From Bacteroides sp. (GTDB lineage Bacteria > Bacteroidota > Bacteroidia > Bacteroidales > Bacteroidaceae): a DNA stretch of 64,000 nucleotides. Below, in pieces: positions 1 to 9,089 of this stretch. The notes below the pieces were generated by a model. That model made no database searches. It worked only from the letters and a program-made list of their open reading frames with translations, and was not told where the DNA came from. Within the stretch, counting starts at the first letter, position 1. Each line of letters starts with the position of its first letter. The translations under genes were made by a program, and so were the position numbers. The stretch covers positions 86,156-150,155 of the forward strand of contig JALCME010000011.1 in the NCBI GenBank assembly GCA_022648295.1, in the 5' to 3' direction.

Positions 1-2285
1 AAATGGCCGCAACCGGTGACTCTGCTTACGAAAATGAGTTTCGCGAAATAGTATACCGTCATGTGGAAATGATAAAGGAAGTGATTCCCGCCGGTGAAAG
101 ACAACTGGAATTGCAAAAGCAGACCGGCGAATTACTGAACCAACTCAAAGATATTTTTCAAGGTATTTATTTAATTAAAGACTTGTCTCCTAAGACTTCC
201 GATGCGATTATGAGTTACGGAGAACGTTTGTCCTCCATTATCGTTGCCGAGCTGACCGGAGCGGTGTTGCTTGATTCCCGTGAATTTATCAAAACGGAGA
301 ATAAGCACGCCAAGCATGTGCTGGATACCAGTCTGACGAATGAGCTGATTAAGAAGGTCTTCTGCAAGATGCCCAAGCTGTCGTTAGTTCCCGGATTTAT
401 TGCAACAGACAAAACGACGGGTGATGTGACCAACCTCGGACGGGGTGGTTCGGACTATACCGCAGCAATTATTGCAGCAGCGCTTGATGCCGATGTGCTC
501 GAGATATGGACCGATGTGGATGGTTTTATGACGGCTGATCCCCGTGTCATTCAGGGAGCGTATACCATTAATGAACTGAGCTATGTGGAAGCAACCGAAC
601 TTTGTAACTTCGGTGCGAAGGTGGTATATCCGCCTACCATTTATCCGGTATGCCATAAGAATATTCCCATTCTGATTAAGAACACCTTTAATCCGGAAGC
701 TTCCGGTACGGTGATCAAGCAGAATGTATCCAATCCGTTGTGTAAAGCGATTAAAGGAATTTCGTCCATCAACGATACCAGCCTGATTACCGTGCAAGGT
801 TTGGGTATGGTCGGAGTGATCGGGGTGAATTACCGTATATTCAAGGTTTTGGCGAAGAGTGGCATCAGTGTATTCCTGGTTTCACAAGCTTCTTCTGAAA
901 ACTCCACTTCCATTGGAGTGCGTAATGCCGATGCTGATCTGGCGTGTGAAGTTTTGAACGAGGAGTTCATCAAGGAGATTGAGATGGGTGAGATTTCACC
1001 GATACAAGCCGAGAAGGATTTGGCGACGGTAGCTATTGTGGGAGAGAATATGAAGCATACTCCCGGTATTGCCGGAAAACTGTTCGGTACGTTGGGGCGG
1101 AATGGTGTCAATGTGATAGCTTGTGCACAAGGAGCTTCGGAAACCAATATTTCGTTCGTTGTGGATTCCAGGTCGCTTCGCAAATCGTTGAATGTCATCC
1201 ACGATTCATTCTTCCTGTCGGAATATCAGGTGCTTAATCTCTTTGTTTGCGGTGTCGGTACGGTGGGCGGTAGTCTGCTGGAACAGATACGCTGCCAGCA
1301 GGAAAAGCTGATGTTGGAAAATGGATTGAAGTTACGCATTGTCGGAATAGCTGATGCTACTAAAGCGATGTTCAACAGAGAAGGACTTGACCTGTCGAAC
1401 TATCGGGAAGAGCTTGAACGGAAGGGGGAAAACAGTTCTTTGGATACACTCCGTGATGAGATTATAGGAATGAATATTTTCAATTCTGTCTTTGTGGACT
1501 GTACCGCCAGTCCCGGTGTGGCTTCGCTCTATAAAGATCTTTTGGAGCATAATGTCTCTGTTGTTGCCGCCAATAAGATTGCCGCTTCTTCGGAGTATGA
1601 AAACTACCATGAGCTAAAGCAGATAGCCCGTCAGCGCGGAGTGAAATATCTGTTCGAAACCAATGTCGGAGCGGGATTGCCTATTATCAAGACGATTAAT
1701 GACCTGATCCATAGCGGTGATAAGATTTTGAAGATAGAAGCGGTGTTGAGCGGAACACTGAACTACATATTTAATAAGCTGAGTGCGGAAGTTCCATTTA
1801 GCCGGACGATCAGGATGGCGCAGGAGGAACGTTACTCCGAACCTGACCCACGTATTGACCTGAGTGGGAAAGATGTCATTCGCAAGTTGGTGATTTTGGC
1901 ACGTGAAGCCGGTTACCGCATAGAACAGTCGGATGTGGAGAAACACCTGTTTATTCCCGATGATTTCTTTGAAGGATCATTGGATGATTTCTGGAAACGG
2001 GTGCCCGGTTTGGATGCCGATTTTGAAGCCCAACGTAAAATATTAGAAGGTAAGAACAAACATTGGCGGTTTGTTGCTCGTTTAGAAGATGGGAAAGCTT
2101 CTGTTGGTTTGACGGAAGTGGGTAATGATCATCCGTTCTATAATCTGGAAGGTAGTAACAATATCATCTTGTTGACTACGGAGCGGTACAGAGAGTATCC
2201 AATGTTGATTCAGGGATATGGAGCCGGTGCAGGGGTTACGGCTGCGGGTGTCTTTGCCGACATCATGAGCATAGCCAACGTTTAG
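1..2285 (+). CDS. thrA: Bifunctional aspartokinase / homoserine dehydrogenase (5' end outside window)
   Basis: Phosphorylates aspartate and, through its second domain, reduces aspartate semialdehyde to homoserine, the first and third steps from aspartate to threonine. The frame is open to the left edge. The first Met in view (base 3, MAATGDSAYEN) is internal, because the kinase start motif KFGGTSV is missing, so roughly 50 residues lie outside. In view are the rest of the kinase domain (TDVDGFMTADPR), ACT regulatory domains around residues 265-400, and a homoserine dehydrogenase domain with the NAD motif CGVGTVGG near residue 420, plus LSGTLNYIFN and the DLSGKDVIRK motif. The ACT domains suggest feedback control by threonine (family knowledge). 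It is followed after 32 bases by the apgM-like gene and then thrC, consistent with one threonine operon. Confidence 0.96.
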   Translation, partial: MAATGDSAYENEFREIVYRHVEMIKEVIPAGERQLELQKQTGELLNQLKDIFQGIYLIKDLSPKTSDAIMSYGERLSSIIVAELTGAVLLDSREFIKTENKHAKHVLDTSLTNELIKKVFCKMPKLSLVPGFIATDKTTGDVTNLGRGGSDYTAAIIAAALDADVLEIWTDVDGFMTADPRVIQGAYTINELSYVEATELCNFGAKVVYPPTIYPVCHKNIPILIKNTFNPEASGTVIKQNVSNPLCKAIKGISSINDTSLITVQGLGMVGVIGVNYRIFKVLAKSGISVFLVSQASSENSTSIGVRNADADLACEVLNEEFIKEIEMGEISPIQAEKDLATVAIVGENMKHTPGIAGKLFGTLGRNGVNVIACAQGASETNISFVVDSRSLRKSLNVIHDSFFLSEYQVLNLFVCGVGTVGGSLLEQIRCQQEKLMLENGLKLRIVGIADATKAMFNREGLDLSNYREELERKGENSSLDTLRDEIIGMNIFNSVFVDCTASPGVASLYKDLLEHNVSVVAANKIAASSEYENYHELKQIARQRGVKYLFETNVGAGLPIIKTINDLIHSGDKILKIEAVLSGTLNYIFNKLSAEVPFSRTIRMAQEERYSEPDPRIDLSGKDVIRKLVILAREAGYRIEQSDVEKHLFIPDDFFEGSLDDFWKRVPGLDADFEAQRKILEGKNKHWRFVARLEDGKASVGLTEVGNDHPFYNLEGSNNIILLTTERYREYPMLIQGYGAGAGVTAAGVFADIMSIANV

Positions 2286-2317
2286 TGTTTTCAGGTTGTA
2301 CTAAAAAGAGGGAAATT

Positions 2318-3568
2318 ATGAAACATATTATTATTTTAGGTGACGGTATGGCGGACTGGCCGGTGAAGGCTTTGGGCGGTAAAACACTGCTGCAATATGC
2401 CAAAACACCGTACATGGACATGCTGGCGCGTATGGGTCGGGTAGGACGTTTGATGACGGTACCCGAAGGATTCCATCCCGGTAGTGAAGTGGCGAACATG
2501 TCCGTCATGGGATATGACTTGCCTAAGGTTTATGAAGGTCGTGGTGCATTGGAAGCCGCCAGTATCGGGGTGGACCTGAAGTCGGGTGAGATGGCGATGC
2601 GCTGTAACCTTATTTGTATTGAAAATGATTTGATCAAGAACCATTCCGCCGGACATATTACGACTGAAGAAGCGGATGTGTTGATTAACTATCTGCAAGA
2701 GCAATTGGGCAATGAGCGGGTACGCTTTTATACCGGTGTTCAATACCGTCATTTGCTGGTGATTAAAGGAGGGGATAAGCGGATTGATTGCACTCCTCCG
2801 CACGATGTTCCTTTAAAACCGTTTCGTCCGTTGTTGGTCAGGCCGATGGCGGGAGCGGAACAGATTACCGTACCCGATGGTGGGGCGGAACTGACTCCGC
2901 AACAAACGGCCGATTTAATCAACGACCTGATTCTGCGTTCGCAGACGTTGTTGGAGAATCATCCGCTAAACCTAAAGCGGAAGGCTGAAGGTAAAGATCC
3001 GGCGAACAGCATCTGGCCGTGGAGTCCGGGTTACCGACCGAACATGGAGCAACTGTCCGATAAATTCCCGCAAGTGAAAAAAGGTGCAGTGATTTCCGCC
3101 GTGGATCTGATTCGTGGTATTGGTTACTATGCCGGTCTGCGTCGTCTGATGGTGGAAGGTGCTACCGGTTTGTACGATACGAACTATGAGAATAAAGTAG
3201 CTGCTGCTTTGGAAGCCCTGAAAACGGACGATTTTGTTTATCTTCATATTGAAGCCAGCGATGAAGCCGGACATGAGGGTAATGTGGATTTGAAATTACT
3301 GACTATTGAGAATCTGGATCGTAGGGCGGTTGGTCCTATTTATGAAGCGGTGAAGGACTGGGACGAACCGGTCGCTATTGCCGTGCTTCCCGATCATCCT
3401 ACTCCGTGCGAACTTCGTACGCATACGGCCGATCCTATTCCTTTCCTCATCTGGTATCCCGGCATTGAAGCCGATGACGTGCAGACATACGATGAAGTGG
3501 CTGCGTGTGAAGGCAGTTACGGAATCCTGAAGAACGACGAATTTATCAACGAATTTATGAGACACTAA
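2318..3568 (+). CDS. apgM: Cofactor-independent phosphoglycerate mutase family protein; probable homoserine kinase
   Basis: A 416-residue member of the alkaline-phosphatase-like superfamily, archaeal-type (ApgM) phosphoglycerate mutase branch. It opens with the metal-binding motif GDGMADWP and carries NHSAGHITTEEA and a late VLPDHPTPC / RTHTADPIPF metal-site region. The ATG at 2318 is chosen over a GTG at 2285 because homology begins at MKHIIILGDG and the upstream stretch overlaps the end of thrA. It lies between thrA and thrC with 31-32 base gaps, exactly where thrB would be expected, and no GHMP-type homoserine kinase is in the window. A subfamily of these mutase homologues has been proposed to be homoserine kinase in organisms without thrB (established proposal); that assignment here is inference from context. 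Glycolytic mutase activity remains the alternative. Confidence 0.9.
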   Translation: MKHIIILGDGMADWPVKALGGKTLLQYAKTPYMDMLARMGRVGRLMTVPEGFHPGSEVANMSVMGYDLPKVYEGRGALEAASIGVDLKSGEMAMRCNLICIENDLIKNHSAGHITTEEADVLINYLQEQLGNERVRFYTGVQYRHLLVIKGGDKRIDCTPPHDVPLKPFRPLLVRPMAGAEQITVPDGGAELTPQQTADLINDLILRSQTLLENHPLNLKRKAEGKDPANSIWPWSPGYRPNMEQLSDKFPQVKKGAVISAVDLIRGIGYYAGLRRLMVEGATGLYDTNYENKVAAALEALKTDDFVYLHIEASDEAGHEGNVDLKLLTIENLDRRAVGPIYEAVKDWDEPVAIAVLPDHPTPCELRTHTADPIPFLIWYPGIEADDVQTYDEVAACEGSYGILKNDEFINEFMRH

Positions 3569-3599
3569 ATAAGGCTGTTGAAAGAAAAATCCTAAAAAT

Positions 3600-4901
3600 A
3601 TGAACTACTACAGTACAAATAAGCAAGCTCCTGAAGCTACGTTGGAAGAAGCGGTGGTCAAAGGACTTGCCGCTGATAAGGGGCTTTTCATGCCCCGTAC
3701 CATCAAACCCCTTCCACAGGAGTTTTATGACCGGATTGAAACGTTATCTTTTCAGGAAATAGCCTACCGGGTGGCGGACGCTTTCTTTGGGGAAGATGTT
3801 CCTGCCGAAACTTTGAAGCAAATTGTTTACGATACGTTGAGTTTCGATGTTCCGTTGGTTCCGGTGGATCCTTCTATCTATTCTTTAGAGCTTTTTCACG
3901 GACCGACGCTTGCTTTCAAAGATGTAGGCGGAAGATTTATGGCGCGTCTTCTGGGATATTTCATTAAGAAAGAAGGTAAGAAACAGGTCAATGTGCTGGT
4001 GGCTACTTCGGGTGATACGGGTAGTGCCGTAGCCAATGGTTTTCTTGGGGTGGAAGGTATTCATGTGTATGTGCTTTACCCCAAAGGAAAGGTGAGCGAG
4101 ATACAGGAAAAGCAGTTCACTACGCTGGGGCGGAACATCACCGCGCTTGAGGTGGATGGAACATTCGACGACTGTCAGGCTTTGGTAAAAGCTGCTTTCA
4201 TGGATAAGGAACTGAATGTGCACATGCAGCTGACCAGTGCCAACTCCATCAATGTAGCCCGCTTCCTGCCGCAGGCGTTTTACTATTTCTATGCTTATGC
4301 CCAGTTGAAACGTGCCGGTAAAGCTGACAATATGGTGGTTTGTGTGCCTAGTGGTAATTTCGGGAATATCACAGCCGGACTTTTTGGTAAGCGGATGGGA
4401 TTGCCGATCCGTCGCTTTATAGCAGCCAATAACCGGAATGATATTTTCTATCAATATTTAAAGACCGGAGTGTATTCCCCCCGCTCTTCTGTTGCTACCA
4501 TTGCCAATGCAATGGATGTGGGTGATCCAAGCAATTTTGCCCGTGTGCTTGATTTGTACGGAGGAAGTCATGATGCCATTGCCGCTGAGATTAGCGGAAC
4601 AACTTATACCAACGAACAGATAGCCGAAACTATGCGGGAGACTTGGCAATCGTGCCATTATCTGCTTGATCCGCACGGTGCTTGCGGTTATCGTGCCCTG
4701 AAAGAAGGATTGAAAGCCGGTGAAGTCGGAGTCTTTTTGGAAACGGCACATCCTGCAAAATTCCGTGATACCGTAGAAGAGATCATTGGCGAGACGGTGG
4801 AAATTCCTGCCAAGTTGAAAGCTTTCATGCAAGGGGAGAAGCAGAGTCTGTCTATGAGCAAAGATTTCGCAGACTTTAAACGCTATCTGCTGACTGTGTA
4901 A
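3600..4901 (+). CDS. thrC: Threonine synthase
   Basis: PLP-dependent enzyme converting O-phosphohomoserine to threonine, last step of the pathway. It is 433 residues long, the usual length for the bacterial threonine synthase family. The motif HGPTLAFKDVG around residue 107 contains the PLP-binding lysine, and VLVATSGDTGSAVA and VPSGNFGNITAGLF form the phosphate-binding and cofactor loops. The N-terminal MNYYSTNKQAPEATLEEAV is typical of full-length ThrC and supports the ATG at 3600. Third gene of the thrA - apgM-like - thrC operon, 31 bases after its neighbour, followed by a hairpin at 5034-5063. Cytosolic. Confidence 0.97.
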   Translation: MNYYSTNKQAPEATLEEAVVKGLAADKGLFMPRTIKPLPQEFYDRIETLSFQEIAYRVADAFFGEDVPAETLKQIVYDTLSFDVPLVPVDPSIYSLELFHGPTLAFKDVGGRFMARLLGYFIKKEGKKQVNVLVATSGDTGSAVANGFLGVEGIHVYVLYPKGKVSEIQEKQFTTLGRNITALEVDGTFDDCQALVKAAFMDKELNVHMQLTSANSINVARFLPQAFYYFYAYAQLKRAGKADNMVVCVPSGNFGNITAGLFGKRMGLPIRRFIAANNRNDIFYQYLKTGVYSPRSSVATIANAMDVGDPSNFARVLDLYGGSHDAIAAEISGTTYTNEQIAETMRETWQSCHYLLDPHGACGYRALKEGLKAGEVGVFLETAHPAKFRDTVEEIIGETVEIPAKLKAFMQGEKQSLSMSKDFADFKRYLLTV

Positions 4902-4931
4902 ACGCTATCCGGATTATTTATATACAAAGCC

Positions 4932-4967
4932 TTTTGTAGTAGTATACGCATCTGCGTTTCTACAAAA
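4932..4967 (+). other. Nested hairpin in the thrC 3' region
   Basis: TTTTGTAG and CTACAAAA form an 8-bp outer stem around an inner ACGCA/TGCGT stem. It has no following U run, so it is not a classic terminator; it may stabilise the operon mRNA end. No function is shown. Confidence 0.4.
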
Positions 4968-5033
4968 TGTGTAAATGCAATTAGGTTTTTGTTCGCTTTA
5001 GCTTGAAGTAAACTTTTTATTTCTTTTGATAGG

Positions 5034-5063
5034 AAAGGGCTGTTCGGAAGAGCGGTCCTTTTT
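5034..5063 (+). terminator. Intrinsic terminator of the threonine operon
   Basis: AAAGGGCTGTTC pairs with GAGCGGTCCTTT over 12 bp (three G-U pairs) around a GGAA loop and is followed by TTTTTC. It lies between thrC and the convergent thiamine operon, so it probably ends the thr transcript. Confidence 0.75.
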
Positions 5064-5117
5064 CTTATTAGTAGTCCTTAATAAACAAAACGAGATAAGG
5101 AAGACGTGAGTTTGGGT

Positions 5118-5750
5118 TTACAGTGGGTAGTTGATGAAAACCAAATATTCCCCTTGTGCATGAATGGTGAATTCGTTGCCGGTGCATTCGTTTAAGGTAC
5201 CTTGCCACCAGTTGGTGAAATCACTGAGCGGATAAACCAGACCGTTACCTTGCACGCCCGTAGCGCCGAAGTTGATTATTGAAATAGGTTGATGGGGGTG
5301 ACTTGGGAAAGTTGTTGTGTTGCGGCAGGGGATAAATATCCCGTAATCGGTCAGCATACGGACTGTAGCACCTGATCTCATGTATTCCATTAATAGACTG
5401 ATGTTCCCCAACGTATGATCTTCCCGCTTGCCTGTTGCTCCTACAATCAATATATTTTGTTTGCTCTGCTCGAGTAAGAAGTTAACTGATTTGGTTTGGT
5501 CATTGGTTTCCTGATCATCCATCCGGTGCAGAATGGAATTGAAGCGTTGACGGTTCTCTATGGAAAGGGAATCCCCGTCTCCAATAATTGCATCCGGTAT
5601 ATGTCCCCGGTTGATGTATGCATCCGCACCACCGTCACAACAAACGACATAGGGTGCATTTGCTAATGTTTGTAGAGGTAATGGATGGGATGGATATTCT
5701 CCGTTAGCCAGAATTACAGCATCAGTGCGGGGTATTATTTCAGTCGTCAT
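5118..5750 (-). CDS. Thiamine pyrophosphokinase
   Basis: Transfers pyrophosphate from ATP to thiamine, making the cofactor TPP from imported vitamin. The 210-residue protein shows the family signature CDGGADAYINRG followed by PDAIIGDGDSL, an NDQTKSVNFLL motif and IVGATGKREDHTLGN. The start at 5750 (MTTEIIPRTD) is chosen because the 42 codons further upstream lie inside the preceding pnuT-like gene and look unrelated to the family. Last gene of the leftward operon; its start overlaps the end of the transporter gene by 11 bases, suggesting translational coupling. Import and trapping by phosphorylation are thus encoded together, downstream of a TPP riboswitch. Cytosolic. Confidence 0.93.
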   Translation of the reverse strand: MTTEIIPRTDAVILANGEYPSHPLPLQTLANAPYVVCCDGGADAYINRGHIPDAIIGDGDSLSIENRQRFNSILHRMDDQETNDQTKSVNFLLEQSKQNILIVGATGKREDHTLGNISLLMEYMRSGATVRMLTDYGIFIPCRNTTTFPSHPHQPISIINFGATGVQGNGLVYPLSDFTNWWQGTLNECTGNEFTIHAQGEYLVFINYPL

Positions 5751-6501
5751 AATTTTTAAGTAGCATAAGTTTCTTCCATTTGAAGTAGCCAAAGATAGCG
5801 ATAATTGTGTAAAGCGCGTACAATCCGGCAGTGAAATCCAATCCTTTGTAAATGTACAGTCCCGTACTGACGGCATCCACAGCTATCCATGCCCACCATT
5901 GTTCAAGGTACTTCCGTGCCAGCATCCACATACCGATAATGCTCATGGCTGTGGTGAAAGAGTCGAGCCAGGGGACGGTGCTGTCCGTGAAACGGATCAA
6001 TATCCATGCAATGCCTATTAATGCTCCAATGAATATCAGGATCAGTGGAAAGAGATAGCGTAGCGGCATCCGGCTGATCGGGAGTTCGCTTCCTTTCCGC
6101 GAATTGTCGTTGGCTTCCTGCTCATTTATAATCTGCGTTTCTTTCTTTTTGGCAAACTCTGTTTCTTTATTATTCCCTTCTTCAGAATGTTCGTTGTGCT
6201 TTAATTCAACTTTTCTTTTCTGATATTCTCTTATTCCTGACGCGTCTTTTTCGTACTTCCTTTTCTTGAAAAGTCCTTTCAATGAATTGCCGTATTGCCA
6301 CATCATCCAACCGTAGACAGCAGCAAACAGATAGTAGACATTAATTCCAAAATCGGCATAAAGTCCCGCGTCGTAGTAGACCACCAGATAAATAGCGGGC
6401 ATGATGATGCCCGCTATCCATAGGTAGATACTTGCCCGGTATTCCAGCCAAAGGTAGATGAGTCCGATGATGGTACCGATTATTTCAAGTGTTTGTTCCA
6501 T
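5740..6501 (-). CDS. pnuT: PnuC/PnuT-family transporter, probably thiamine (PnuT)
   Basis: Inner-membrane facilitator of the PnuC family. Three hydrophobic segments occupy roughly residues 5-75 and further ones follow from about residue 145; the C-terminal WWAWIAVDAVSTGLYIYKG matches the conserved Trp/Asp/Lys motif of the family. The family covers nicotinamide riboside (PnuC), riboflavin (PnuX) and thiamine (PnuT) carriers. The thiamine assignment rests on context: it lies between a TonB receptor and thiamine pyrophosphokinase in a TPP-riboswitch operon. At 253 residues it is longer than the usual 190-220 because of a charged, Lys/Glu/Asn-rich insert at about residues 78-147 between membrane segments. 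Only 2 bases separate it from the upstream receptor gene. Confidence 0.88.
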   Translation of the reverse strand: MEQTLEIIGTIIGLIYLWLEYRASIYLWIAGIIMPAIYLVVYYDAGLYADFGINVYYLFAAVYGWMMWQYGNSLKGLFKKRKYEKDASGIREYQKRKVELKHNEHSEEGNNKETEFAKKKETQIINEQEANDNSRKGSELPISRMPLRYLFPLILIFIGALIGIAWILIRFTDSTVPWLDSFTTAMSIIGMWMLARKYLEQWWAWIAVDAVSTGLYIYKGLDFTAGLYALYTIIAIFGYFKWKKLMLLKNYDD

Positions 6502-6503
6502 AA

Positions 6504-8813
6504 CTAAAAGTTGAACGAGATATGACCCAGCACATTTGTGCCTGCCTGTGCGGCATATCCCGCATAATTGTACCGGATTTTCTTTCCACCATCAATATAA
6601 TATCCGCTACCGGCGAATCCATTATTCTCATATTTCTCGTTAAAGAGATTATAAATGGTAAAGCCTACTGTAGCTGATTTTATACGGGGAAGTTCGAAAG
6701 TATAAGCTACATTGAGGTTACTTACAAAATAAGCATCCAATGTCTGATCTTCCTGCTTGGCATTAGTTAGGTATTGTTTGCTGACATATTGTGATTGCAG
6801 AGCCGCTTCAAAGCCTTTGTAAGTATAAGCAAAACGATTATTGAAAATGAAATCCGGCGAGAAAGCGATAGGCGTATCACCGTGAGTTATTTTAAGAGCT
6901 TCGGTACCTGCTTCTTCATTTTTATAAAGTGTTTCGGTGAAGTCCTTTATTCGGTTGCGGCTCAATGTGGCATTGACATCCCATTGAAAGCCATGAGGTA
7001 GCTTGACACCTGCCATTAGTTCGGCACCCATACGGTAACTATCCGGTATATTGTCTGCCATCGGTTCACCGATTTCATTTAGTTCTCCGGTAGGTACCAA
7101 TTGGTCTTTATAATCCATATAATATAGATTGACTCCTGCATTGAACCATTGGTTGGCAAAAGTATAGCCTAATTCATAGTCAAGAAGTCGCTCTGCTTTA
7201 GGGTGGATATTTAATTTTCCATCCGTATAGTTATTCCGGGTGGGTTCTTTGTGAGCTACACCAAATGAACCGTATAAGCGGTGATTACGGTTGATCTGCC
7301 AGGATAGTCCGGCTTTAGGATTGAAGAAACTGAAATGTTCATCAATATTCAACTGCTGCAAGGTTCCGGTAGCTGCATTCCATTTGTCATTCAATCCATT
7401 GATCTTATATACAATGTGGCGGTACTGCAGATCTGCATAAGCGCTGAGCCCTCCAACTAGCTTATAATTGGCTTTCAGATAAATGTTTCCGTCGTTTTTA
7501 GTACCGGTATTGCGGTAGTAATCCTTATCAGGGTCCAGCTCTCCGATATAATTTTTCACCCACAATATTTTACCAAAGTGATCGCCGTCGTACCGGTTTA
7601 ATCCCCCGCCTAAAGAAGCAGCCAGATGTTCGCCGTTATAGTTGAAAGAAAAGATGCCTCCGCCAAACCAATTGTCCATTGCTTTTTTACGGACTAAATC
7701 ACTCTTTGTAACTGTATTGCCATCCAACTCATACGGGACAAGCTCATATTCTACAAGATCCCGTTTTCCTTTATATTCCTGATAGTAACCATCTCCTTTC
7801 GTGTAATGTACCCCGATGTTCAGGTTCCAAGCCGGGGTGAAACTGTGGTTGAACAAGAGTTGATAATGATTTTGGATATAATTATCCGTTTGGTCCTTGT
7901 AGTAGTGGATGTTTCCGCCTGCTTTGACCAGATCACTGATGTTTTGAAAATCGTAATCTATGCTGTATTCACTTTGCGGGTGTACCACACCATTTTTATC
8001 GGTGACGTACATGTAGCCACAAGAGTTGAAACGTCTGCCAAAAAGTTTCATTTGGTCTTTGCTGGCATAGTTCCATGCATGGTAAGTGCGCTCCTTGCCA
8101 CCAAAAGTGATGAGCTTGATTGAGGTGTTATCAGCATAATACCCTGCCTGTACATAATAAGAATTTAAATCAACCTTAGCGCGGTCAATGTAACCCTCCG
8201 TTCCAATATTGGATAATCGGGCATCAAATGCCCAATGCTTGTTCATTAGTCCGGTACCGACTTTCACCGTTTCCTTGTGGGTATTGAACGATCCGTATGA
8301 CCCATCCACTTCGGCGTAAGGTTTCAGCGAAAAGTCACTGGTCTGCATATTGATGCTTGCTCCAAATGCACCAGCTCCACTTGCAGATGTTCCTACACCC
8401 CGTTGTATTTGCATGTCTTTGACAGAGGAAGCAAAATCGGGCATGTTTACCCAATAGACATTATGACTTTCGGCGTCATTTAGTGGTATACCATTGGTGG
8501 TGACATTGATGCGCGTGCCGTCTGTCCCACGTATACGGATGCTGGTATAACCAATACCTGCTCCGGCATCACTGGTGGTAACAGCGGATGGAGTCATACT
8601 AATTAAATAGGGTAAATCCTGACCAAAATTTTGCTTTTGGAGTTGCTTTTTATTGAGGTTGGTAAATGCCACCGGGGTATTGGTTGTAGCCCGTGTGGAG
8701 ATAATTTGCACTTCTTGCAGATTGACGATCTGCAAGCTATCCTTCTCATGCGTCTGTGCACAGACACTCAGCGCTGCCATTAACAGGCATGCCGTTGTTG
8801 CATGTTTTTTCAT
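6504..8813 (-). CDS. TonB-dependent outer-membrane receptor, probable thiamine transporter
   Basis: A 769-residue outer-membrane barrel that would import thiamine, or a derivative, into the periplasm using TonB energy. The signal peptide covers about residues 1-19 (ending SVCAQ). A plug domain follows with DLPYLISMTPSAV, IRIRGTDGTRINVTTNGIPL and the QRGVGTSASGAGAFGASI motif, then a long beta-barrel ending in an aromatic strand (NVLGHISFNF). It lacks the N-terminal carboxypeptidase-like domain of SusC proteins, so it belongs to the vitamin/siderophore class. First gene after a TPP riboswitch, followed by pnuT and thiamine pyrophosphokinase with 2-base and overlapping junctions. The ligand is inferred from riboswitch and neighbours. 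Confidence 0.92.
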   Translation of the reverse strand: MKKHATTACLLMAALSVCAQTHEKDSLQIVNLQEVQIISTRATTNTPVAFTNLNKKQLQKQNFGQDLPYLISMTPSAVTTSDAGAGIGYTSIRIRGTDGTRINVTTNGIPLNDAESHNVYWVNMPDFASSVKDMQIQRGVGTSASGAGAFGASINMQTSDFSLKPYAEVDGSYGSFNTHKETVKVGTGLMNKHWAFDARLSNIGTEGYIDRAKVDLNSYYVQAGYYADNTSIKLITFGGKERTYHAWNYASKDQMKLFGRRFNSCGYMYVTDKNGVVHPQSEYSIDYDFQNISDLVKAGGNIHYYKDQTDNYIQNHYQLLFNHSFTPAWNLNIGVHYTKGDGYYQEYKGKRDLVEYELVPYELDGNTVTKSDLVRKKAMDNWFGGGIFSFNYNGEHLAASLGGGLNRYDGDHFGKILWVKNYIGELDPDKDYYRNTGTKNDGNIYLKANYKLVGGLSAYADLQYRHIVYKINGLNDKWNAATGTLQQLNIDEHFSFFNPKAGLSWQINRNHRLYGSFGVAHKEPTRNNYTDGKLNIHPKAERLLDYELGYTFANQWFNAGVNLYYMDYKDQLVPTGELNEIGEPMADNIPDSYRMGAELMAGVKLPHGFQWDVNATLSRNRIKDFTETLYKNEEAGTEALKITHGDTPIAFSPDFIFNNRFAYTYKGFEAALQSQYVSKQYLTNAKQEDQTLDAYFVSNLNVAYTFELPRIKSATVGFTIYNLFNEKYENNGFAGSGYYIDGGKKIRYNYAGYAAQAGTNVLGHISFNF

Positions 8814-8841
8814 TTTAATTTTAACTATTAAAGATTAATAC

Positions 8842-8860
8842 AGAAAAGGGGAACTTTTCT
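8842..8860 (-). promoter_or_regulatory. Hairpin after the TPP aptamer, possible expression platform
   Basis: On the minus strand AGAAAAG and CTTTTCT form a perfect 7-bp stem with loop TTCCC, a few bases after the aptamer and about 28 bases before the receptor start codon. No strong U run follows, so it may be an anti-terminator or translation-control partner rather than a simple terminator. Confidence 0.4.
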
Positions 8861-8865
8861 TCTTT

Positions 8866-8938
8866 TTCCTACGCCGGTACTATCCGGATCAGGTCAATGG
8901 GTATGATCTCAGCCCGTTGTTTTAGGGCACCCCTTTAG
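8866..8938 (-). promoter_or_regulatory. TPP riboswitch (THI element)
   Basis: On the minus strand the leader contains the conserved THI-box elements GGGGTGCC, GGGCTGAGAT, ACCTGATCCGGATAGT and CCGGCGTAGGA in the right order. CTGAGA is at 8907-8912 and ACCTGATC at 8887-8894, which are the pyrimidine-binding and core motifs. It is expected to shut off the receptor-pnuT-kinase operon when TPP is abundant. Confidence 0.97.
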
Positions 8939-8950
8939 TTGAAATCGGGA

Positions 8951-8981
8951 CAAATGTAGAGCTTATGATCAAAATATGCAA
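8951..8981 (-). promoter_or_regulatory. Promoter of the thiamine operon
   Basis: Minus-strand TACATTTG (8951-8958) matches the Bacteroides -7 box TAnnTTTG, with a TTG about 20 bases upstream as -33 element. It lies directly before the riboswitch. Confidence 0.65.
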
Positions 8982-9089
8982 GCTTTTTGTTGATAATCCA
9001 TCAAAATGATTAGTTTTGCAAATCAATGATCTTTTACTTTTGGTTCGCGATTGGTCTTGTGTTTGTGTTAATAATTAAACTAAATTTAT

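Noticed and set aside
3885..4454. Minus-strand frame of 189 codons
   Set aside because: Antisense to thrC, His/Ile-rich shadow composition, no recognisable motif.
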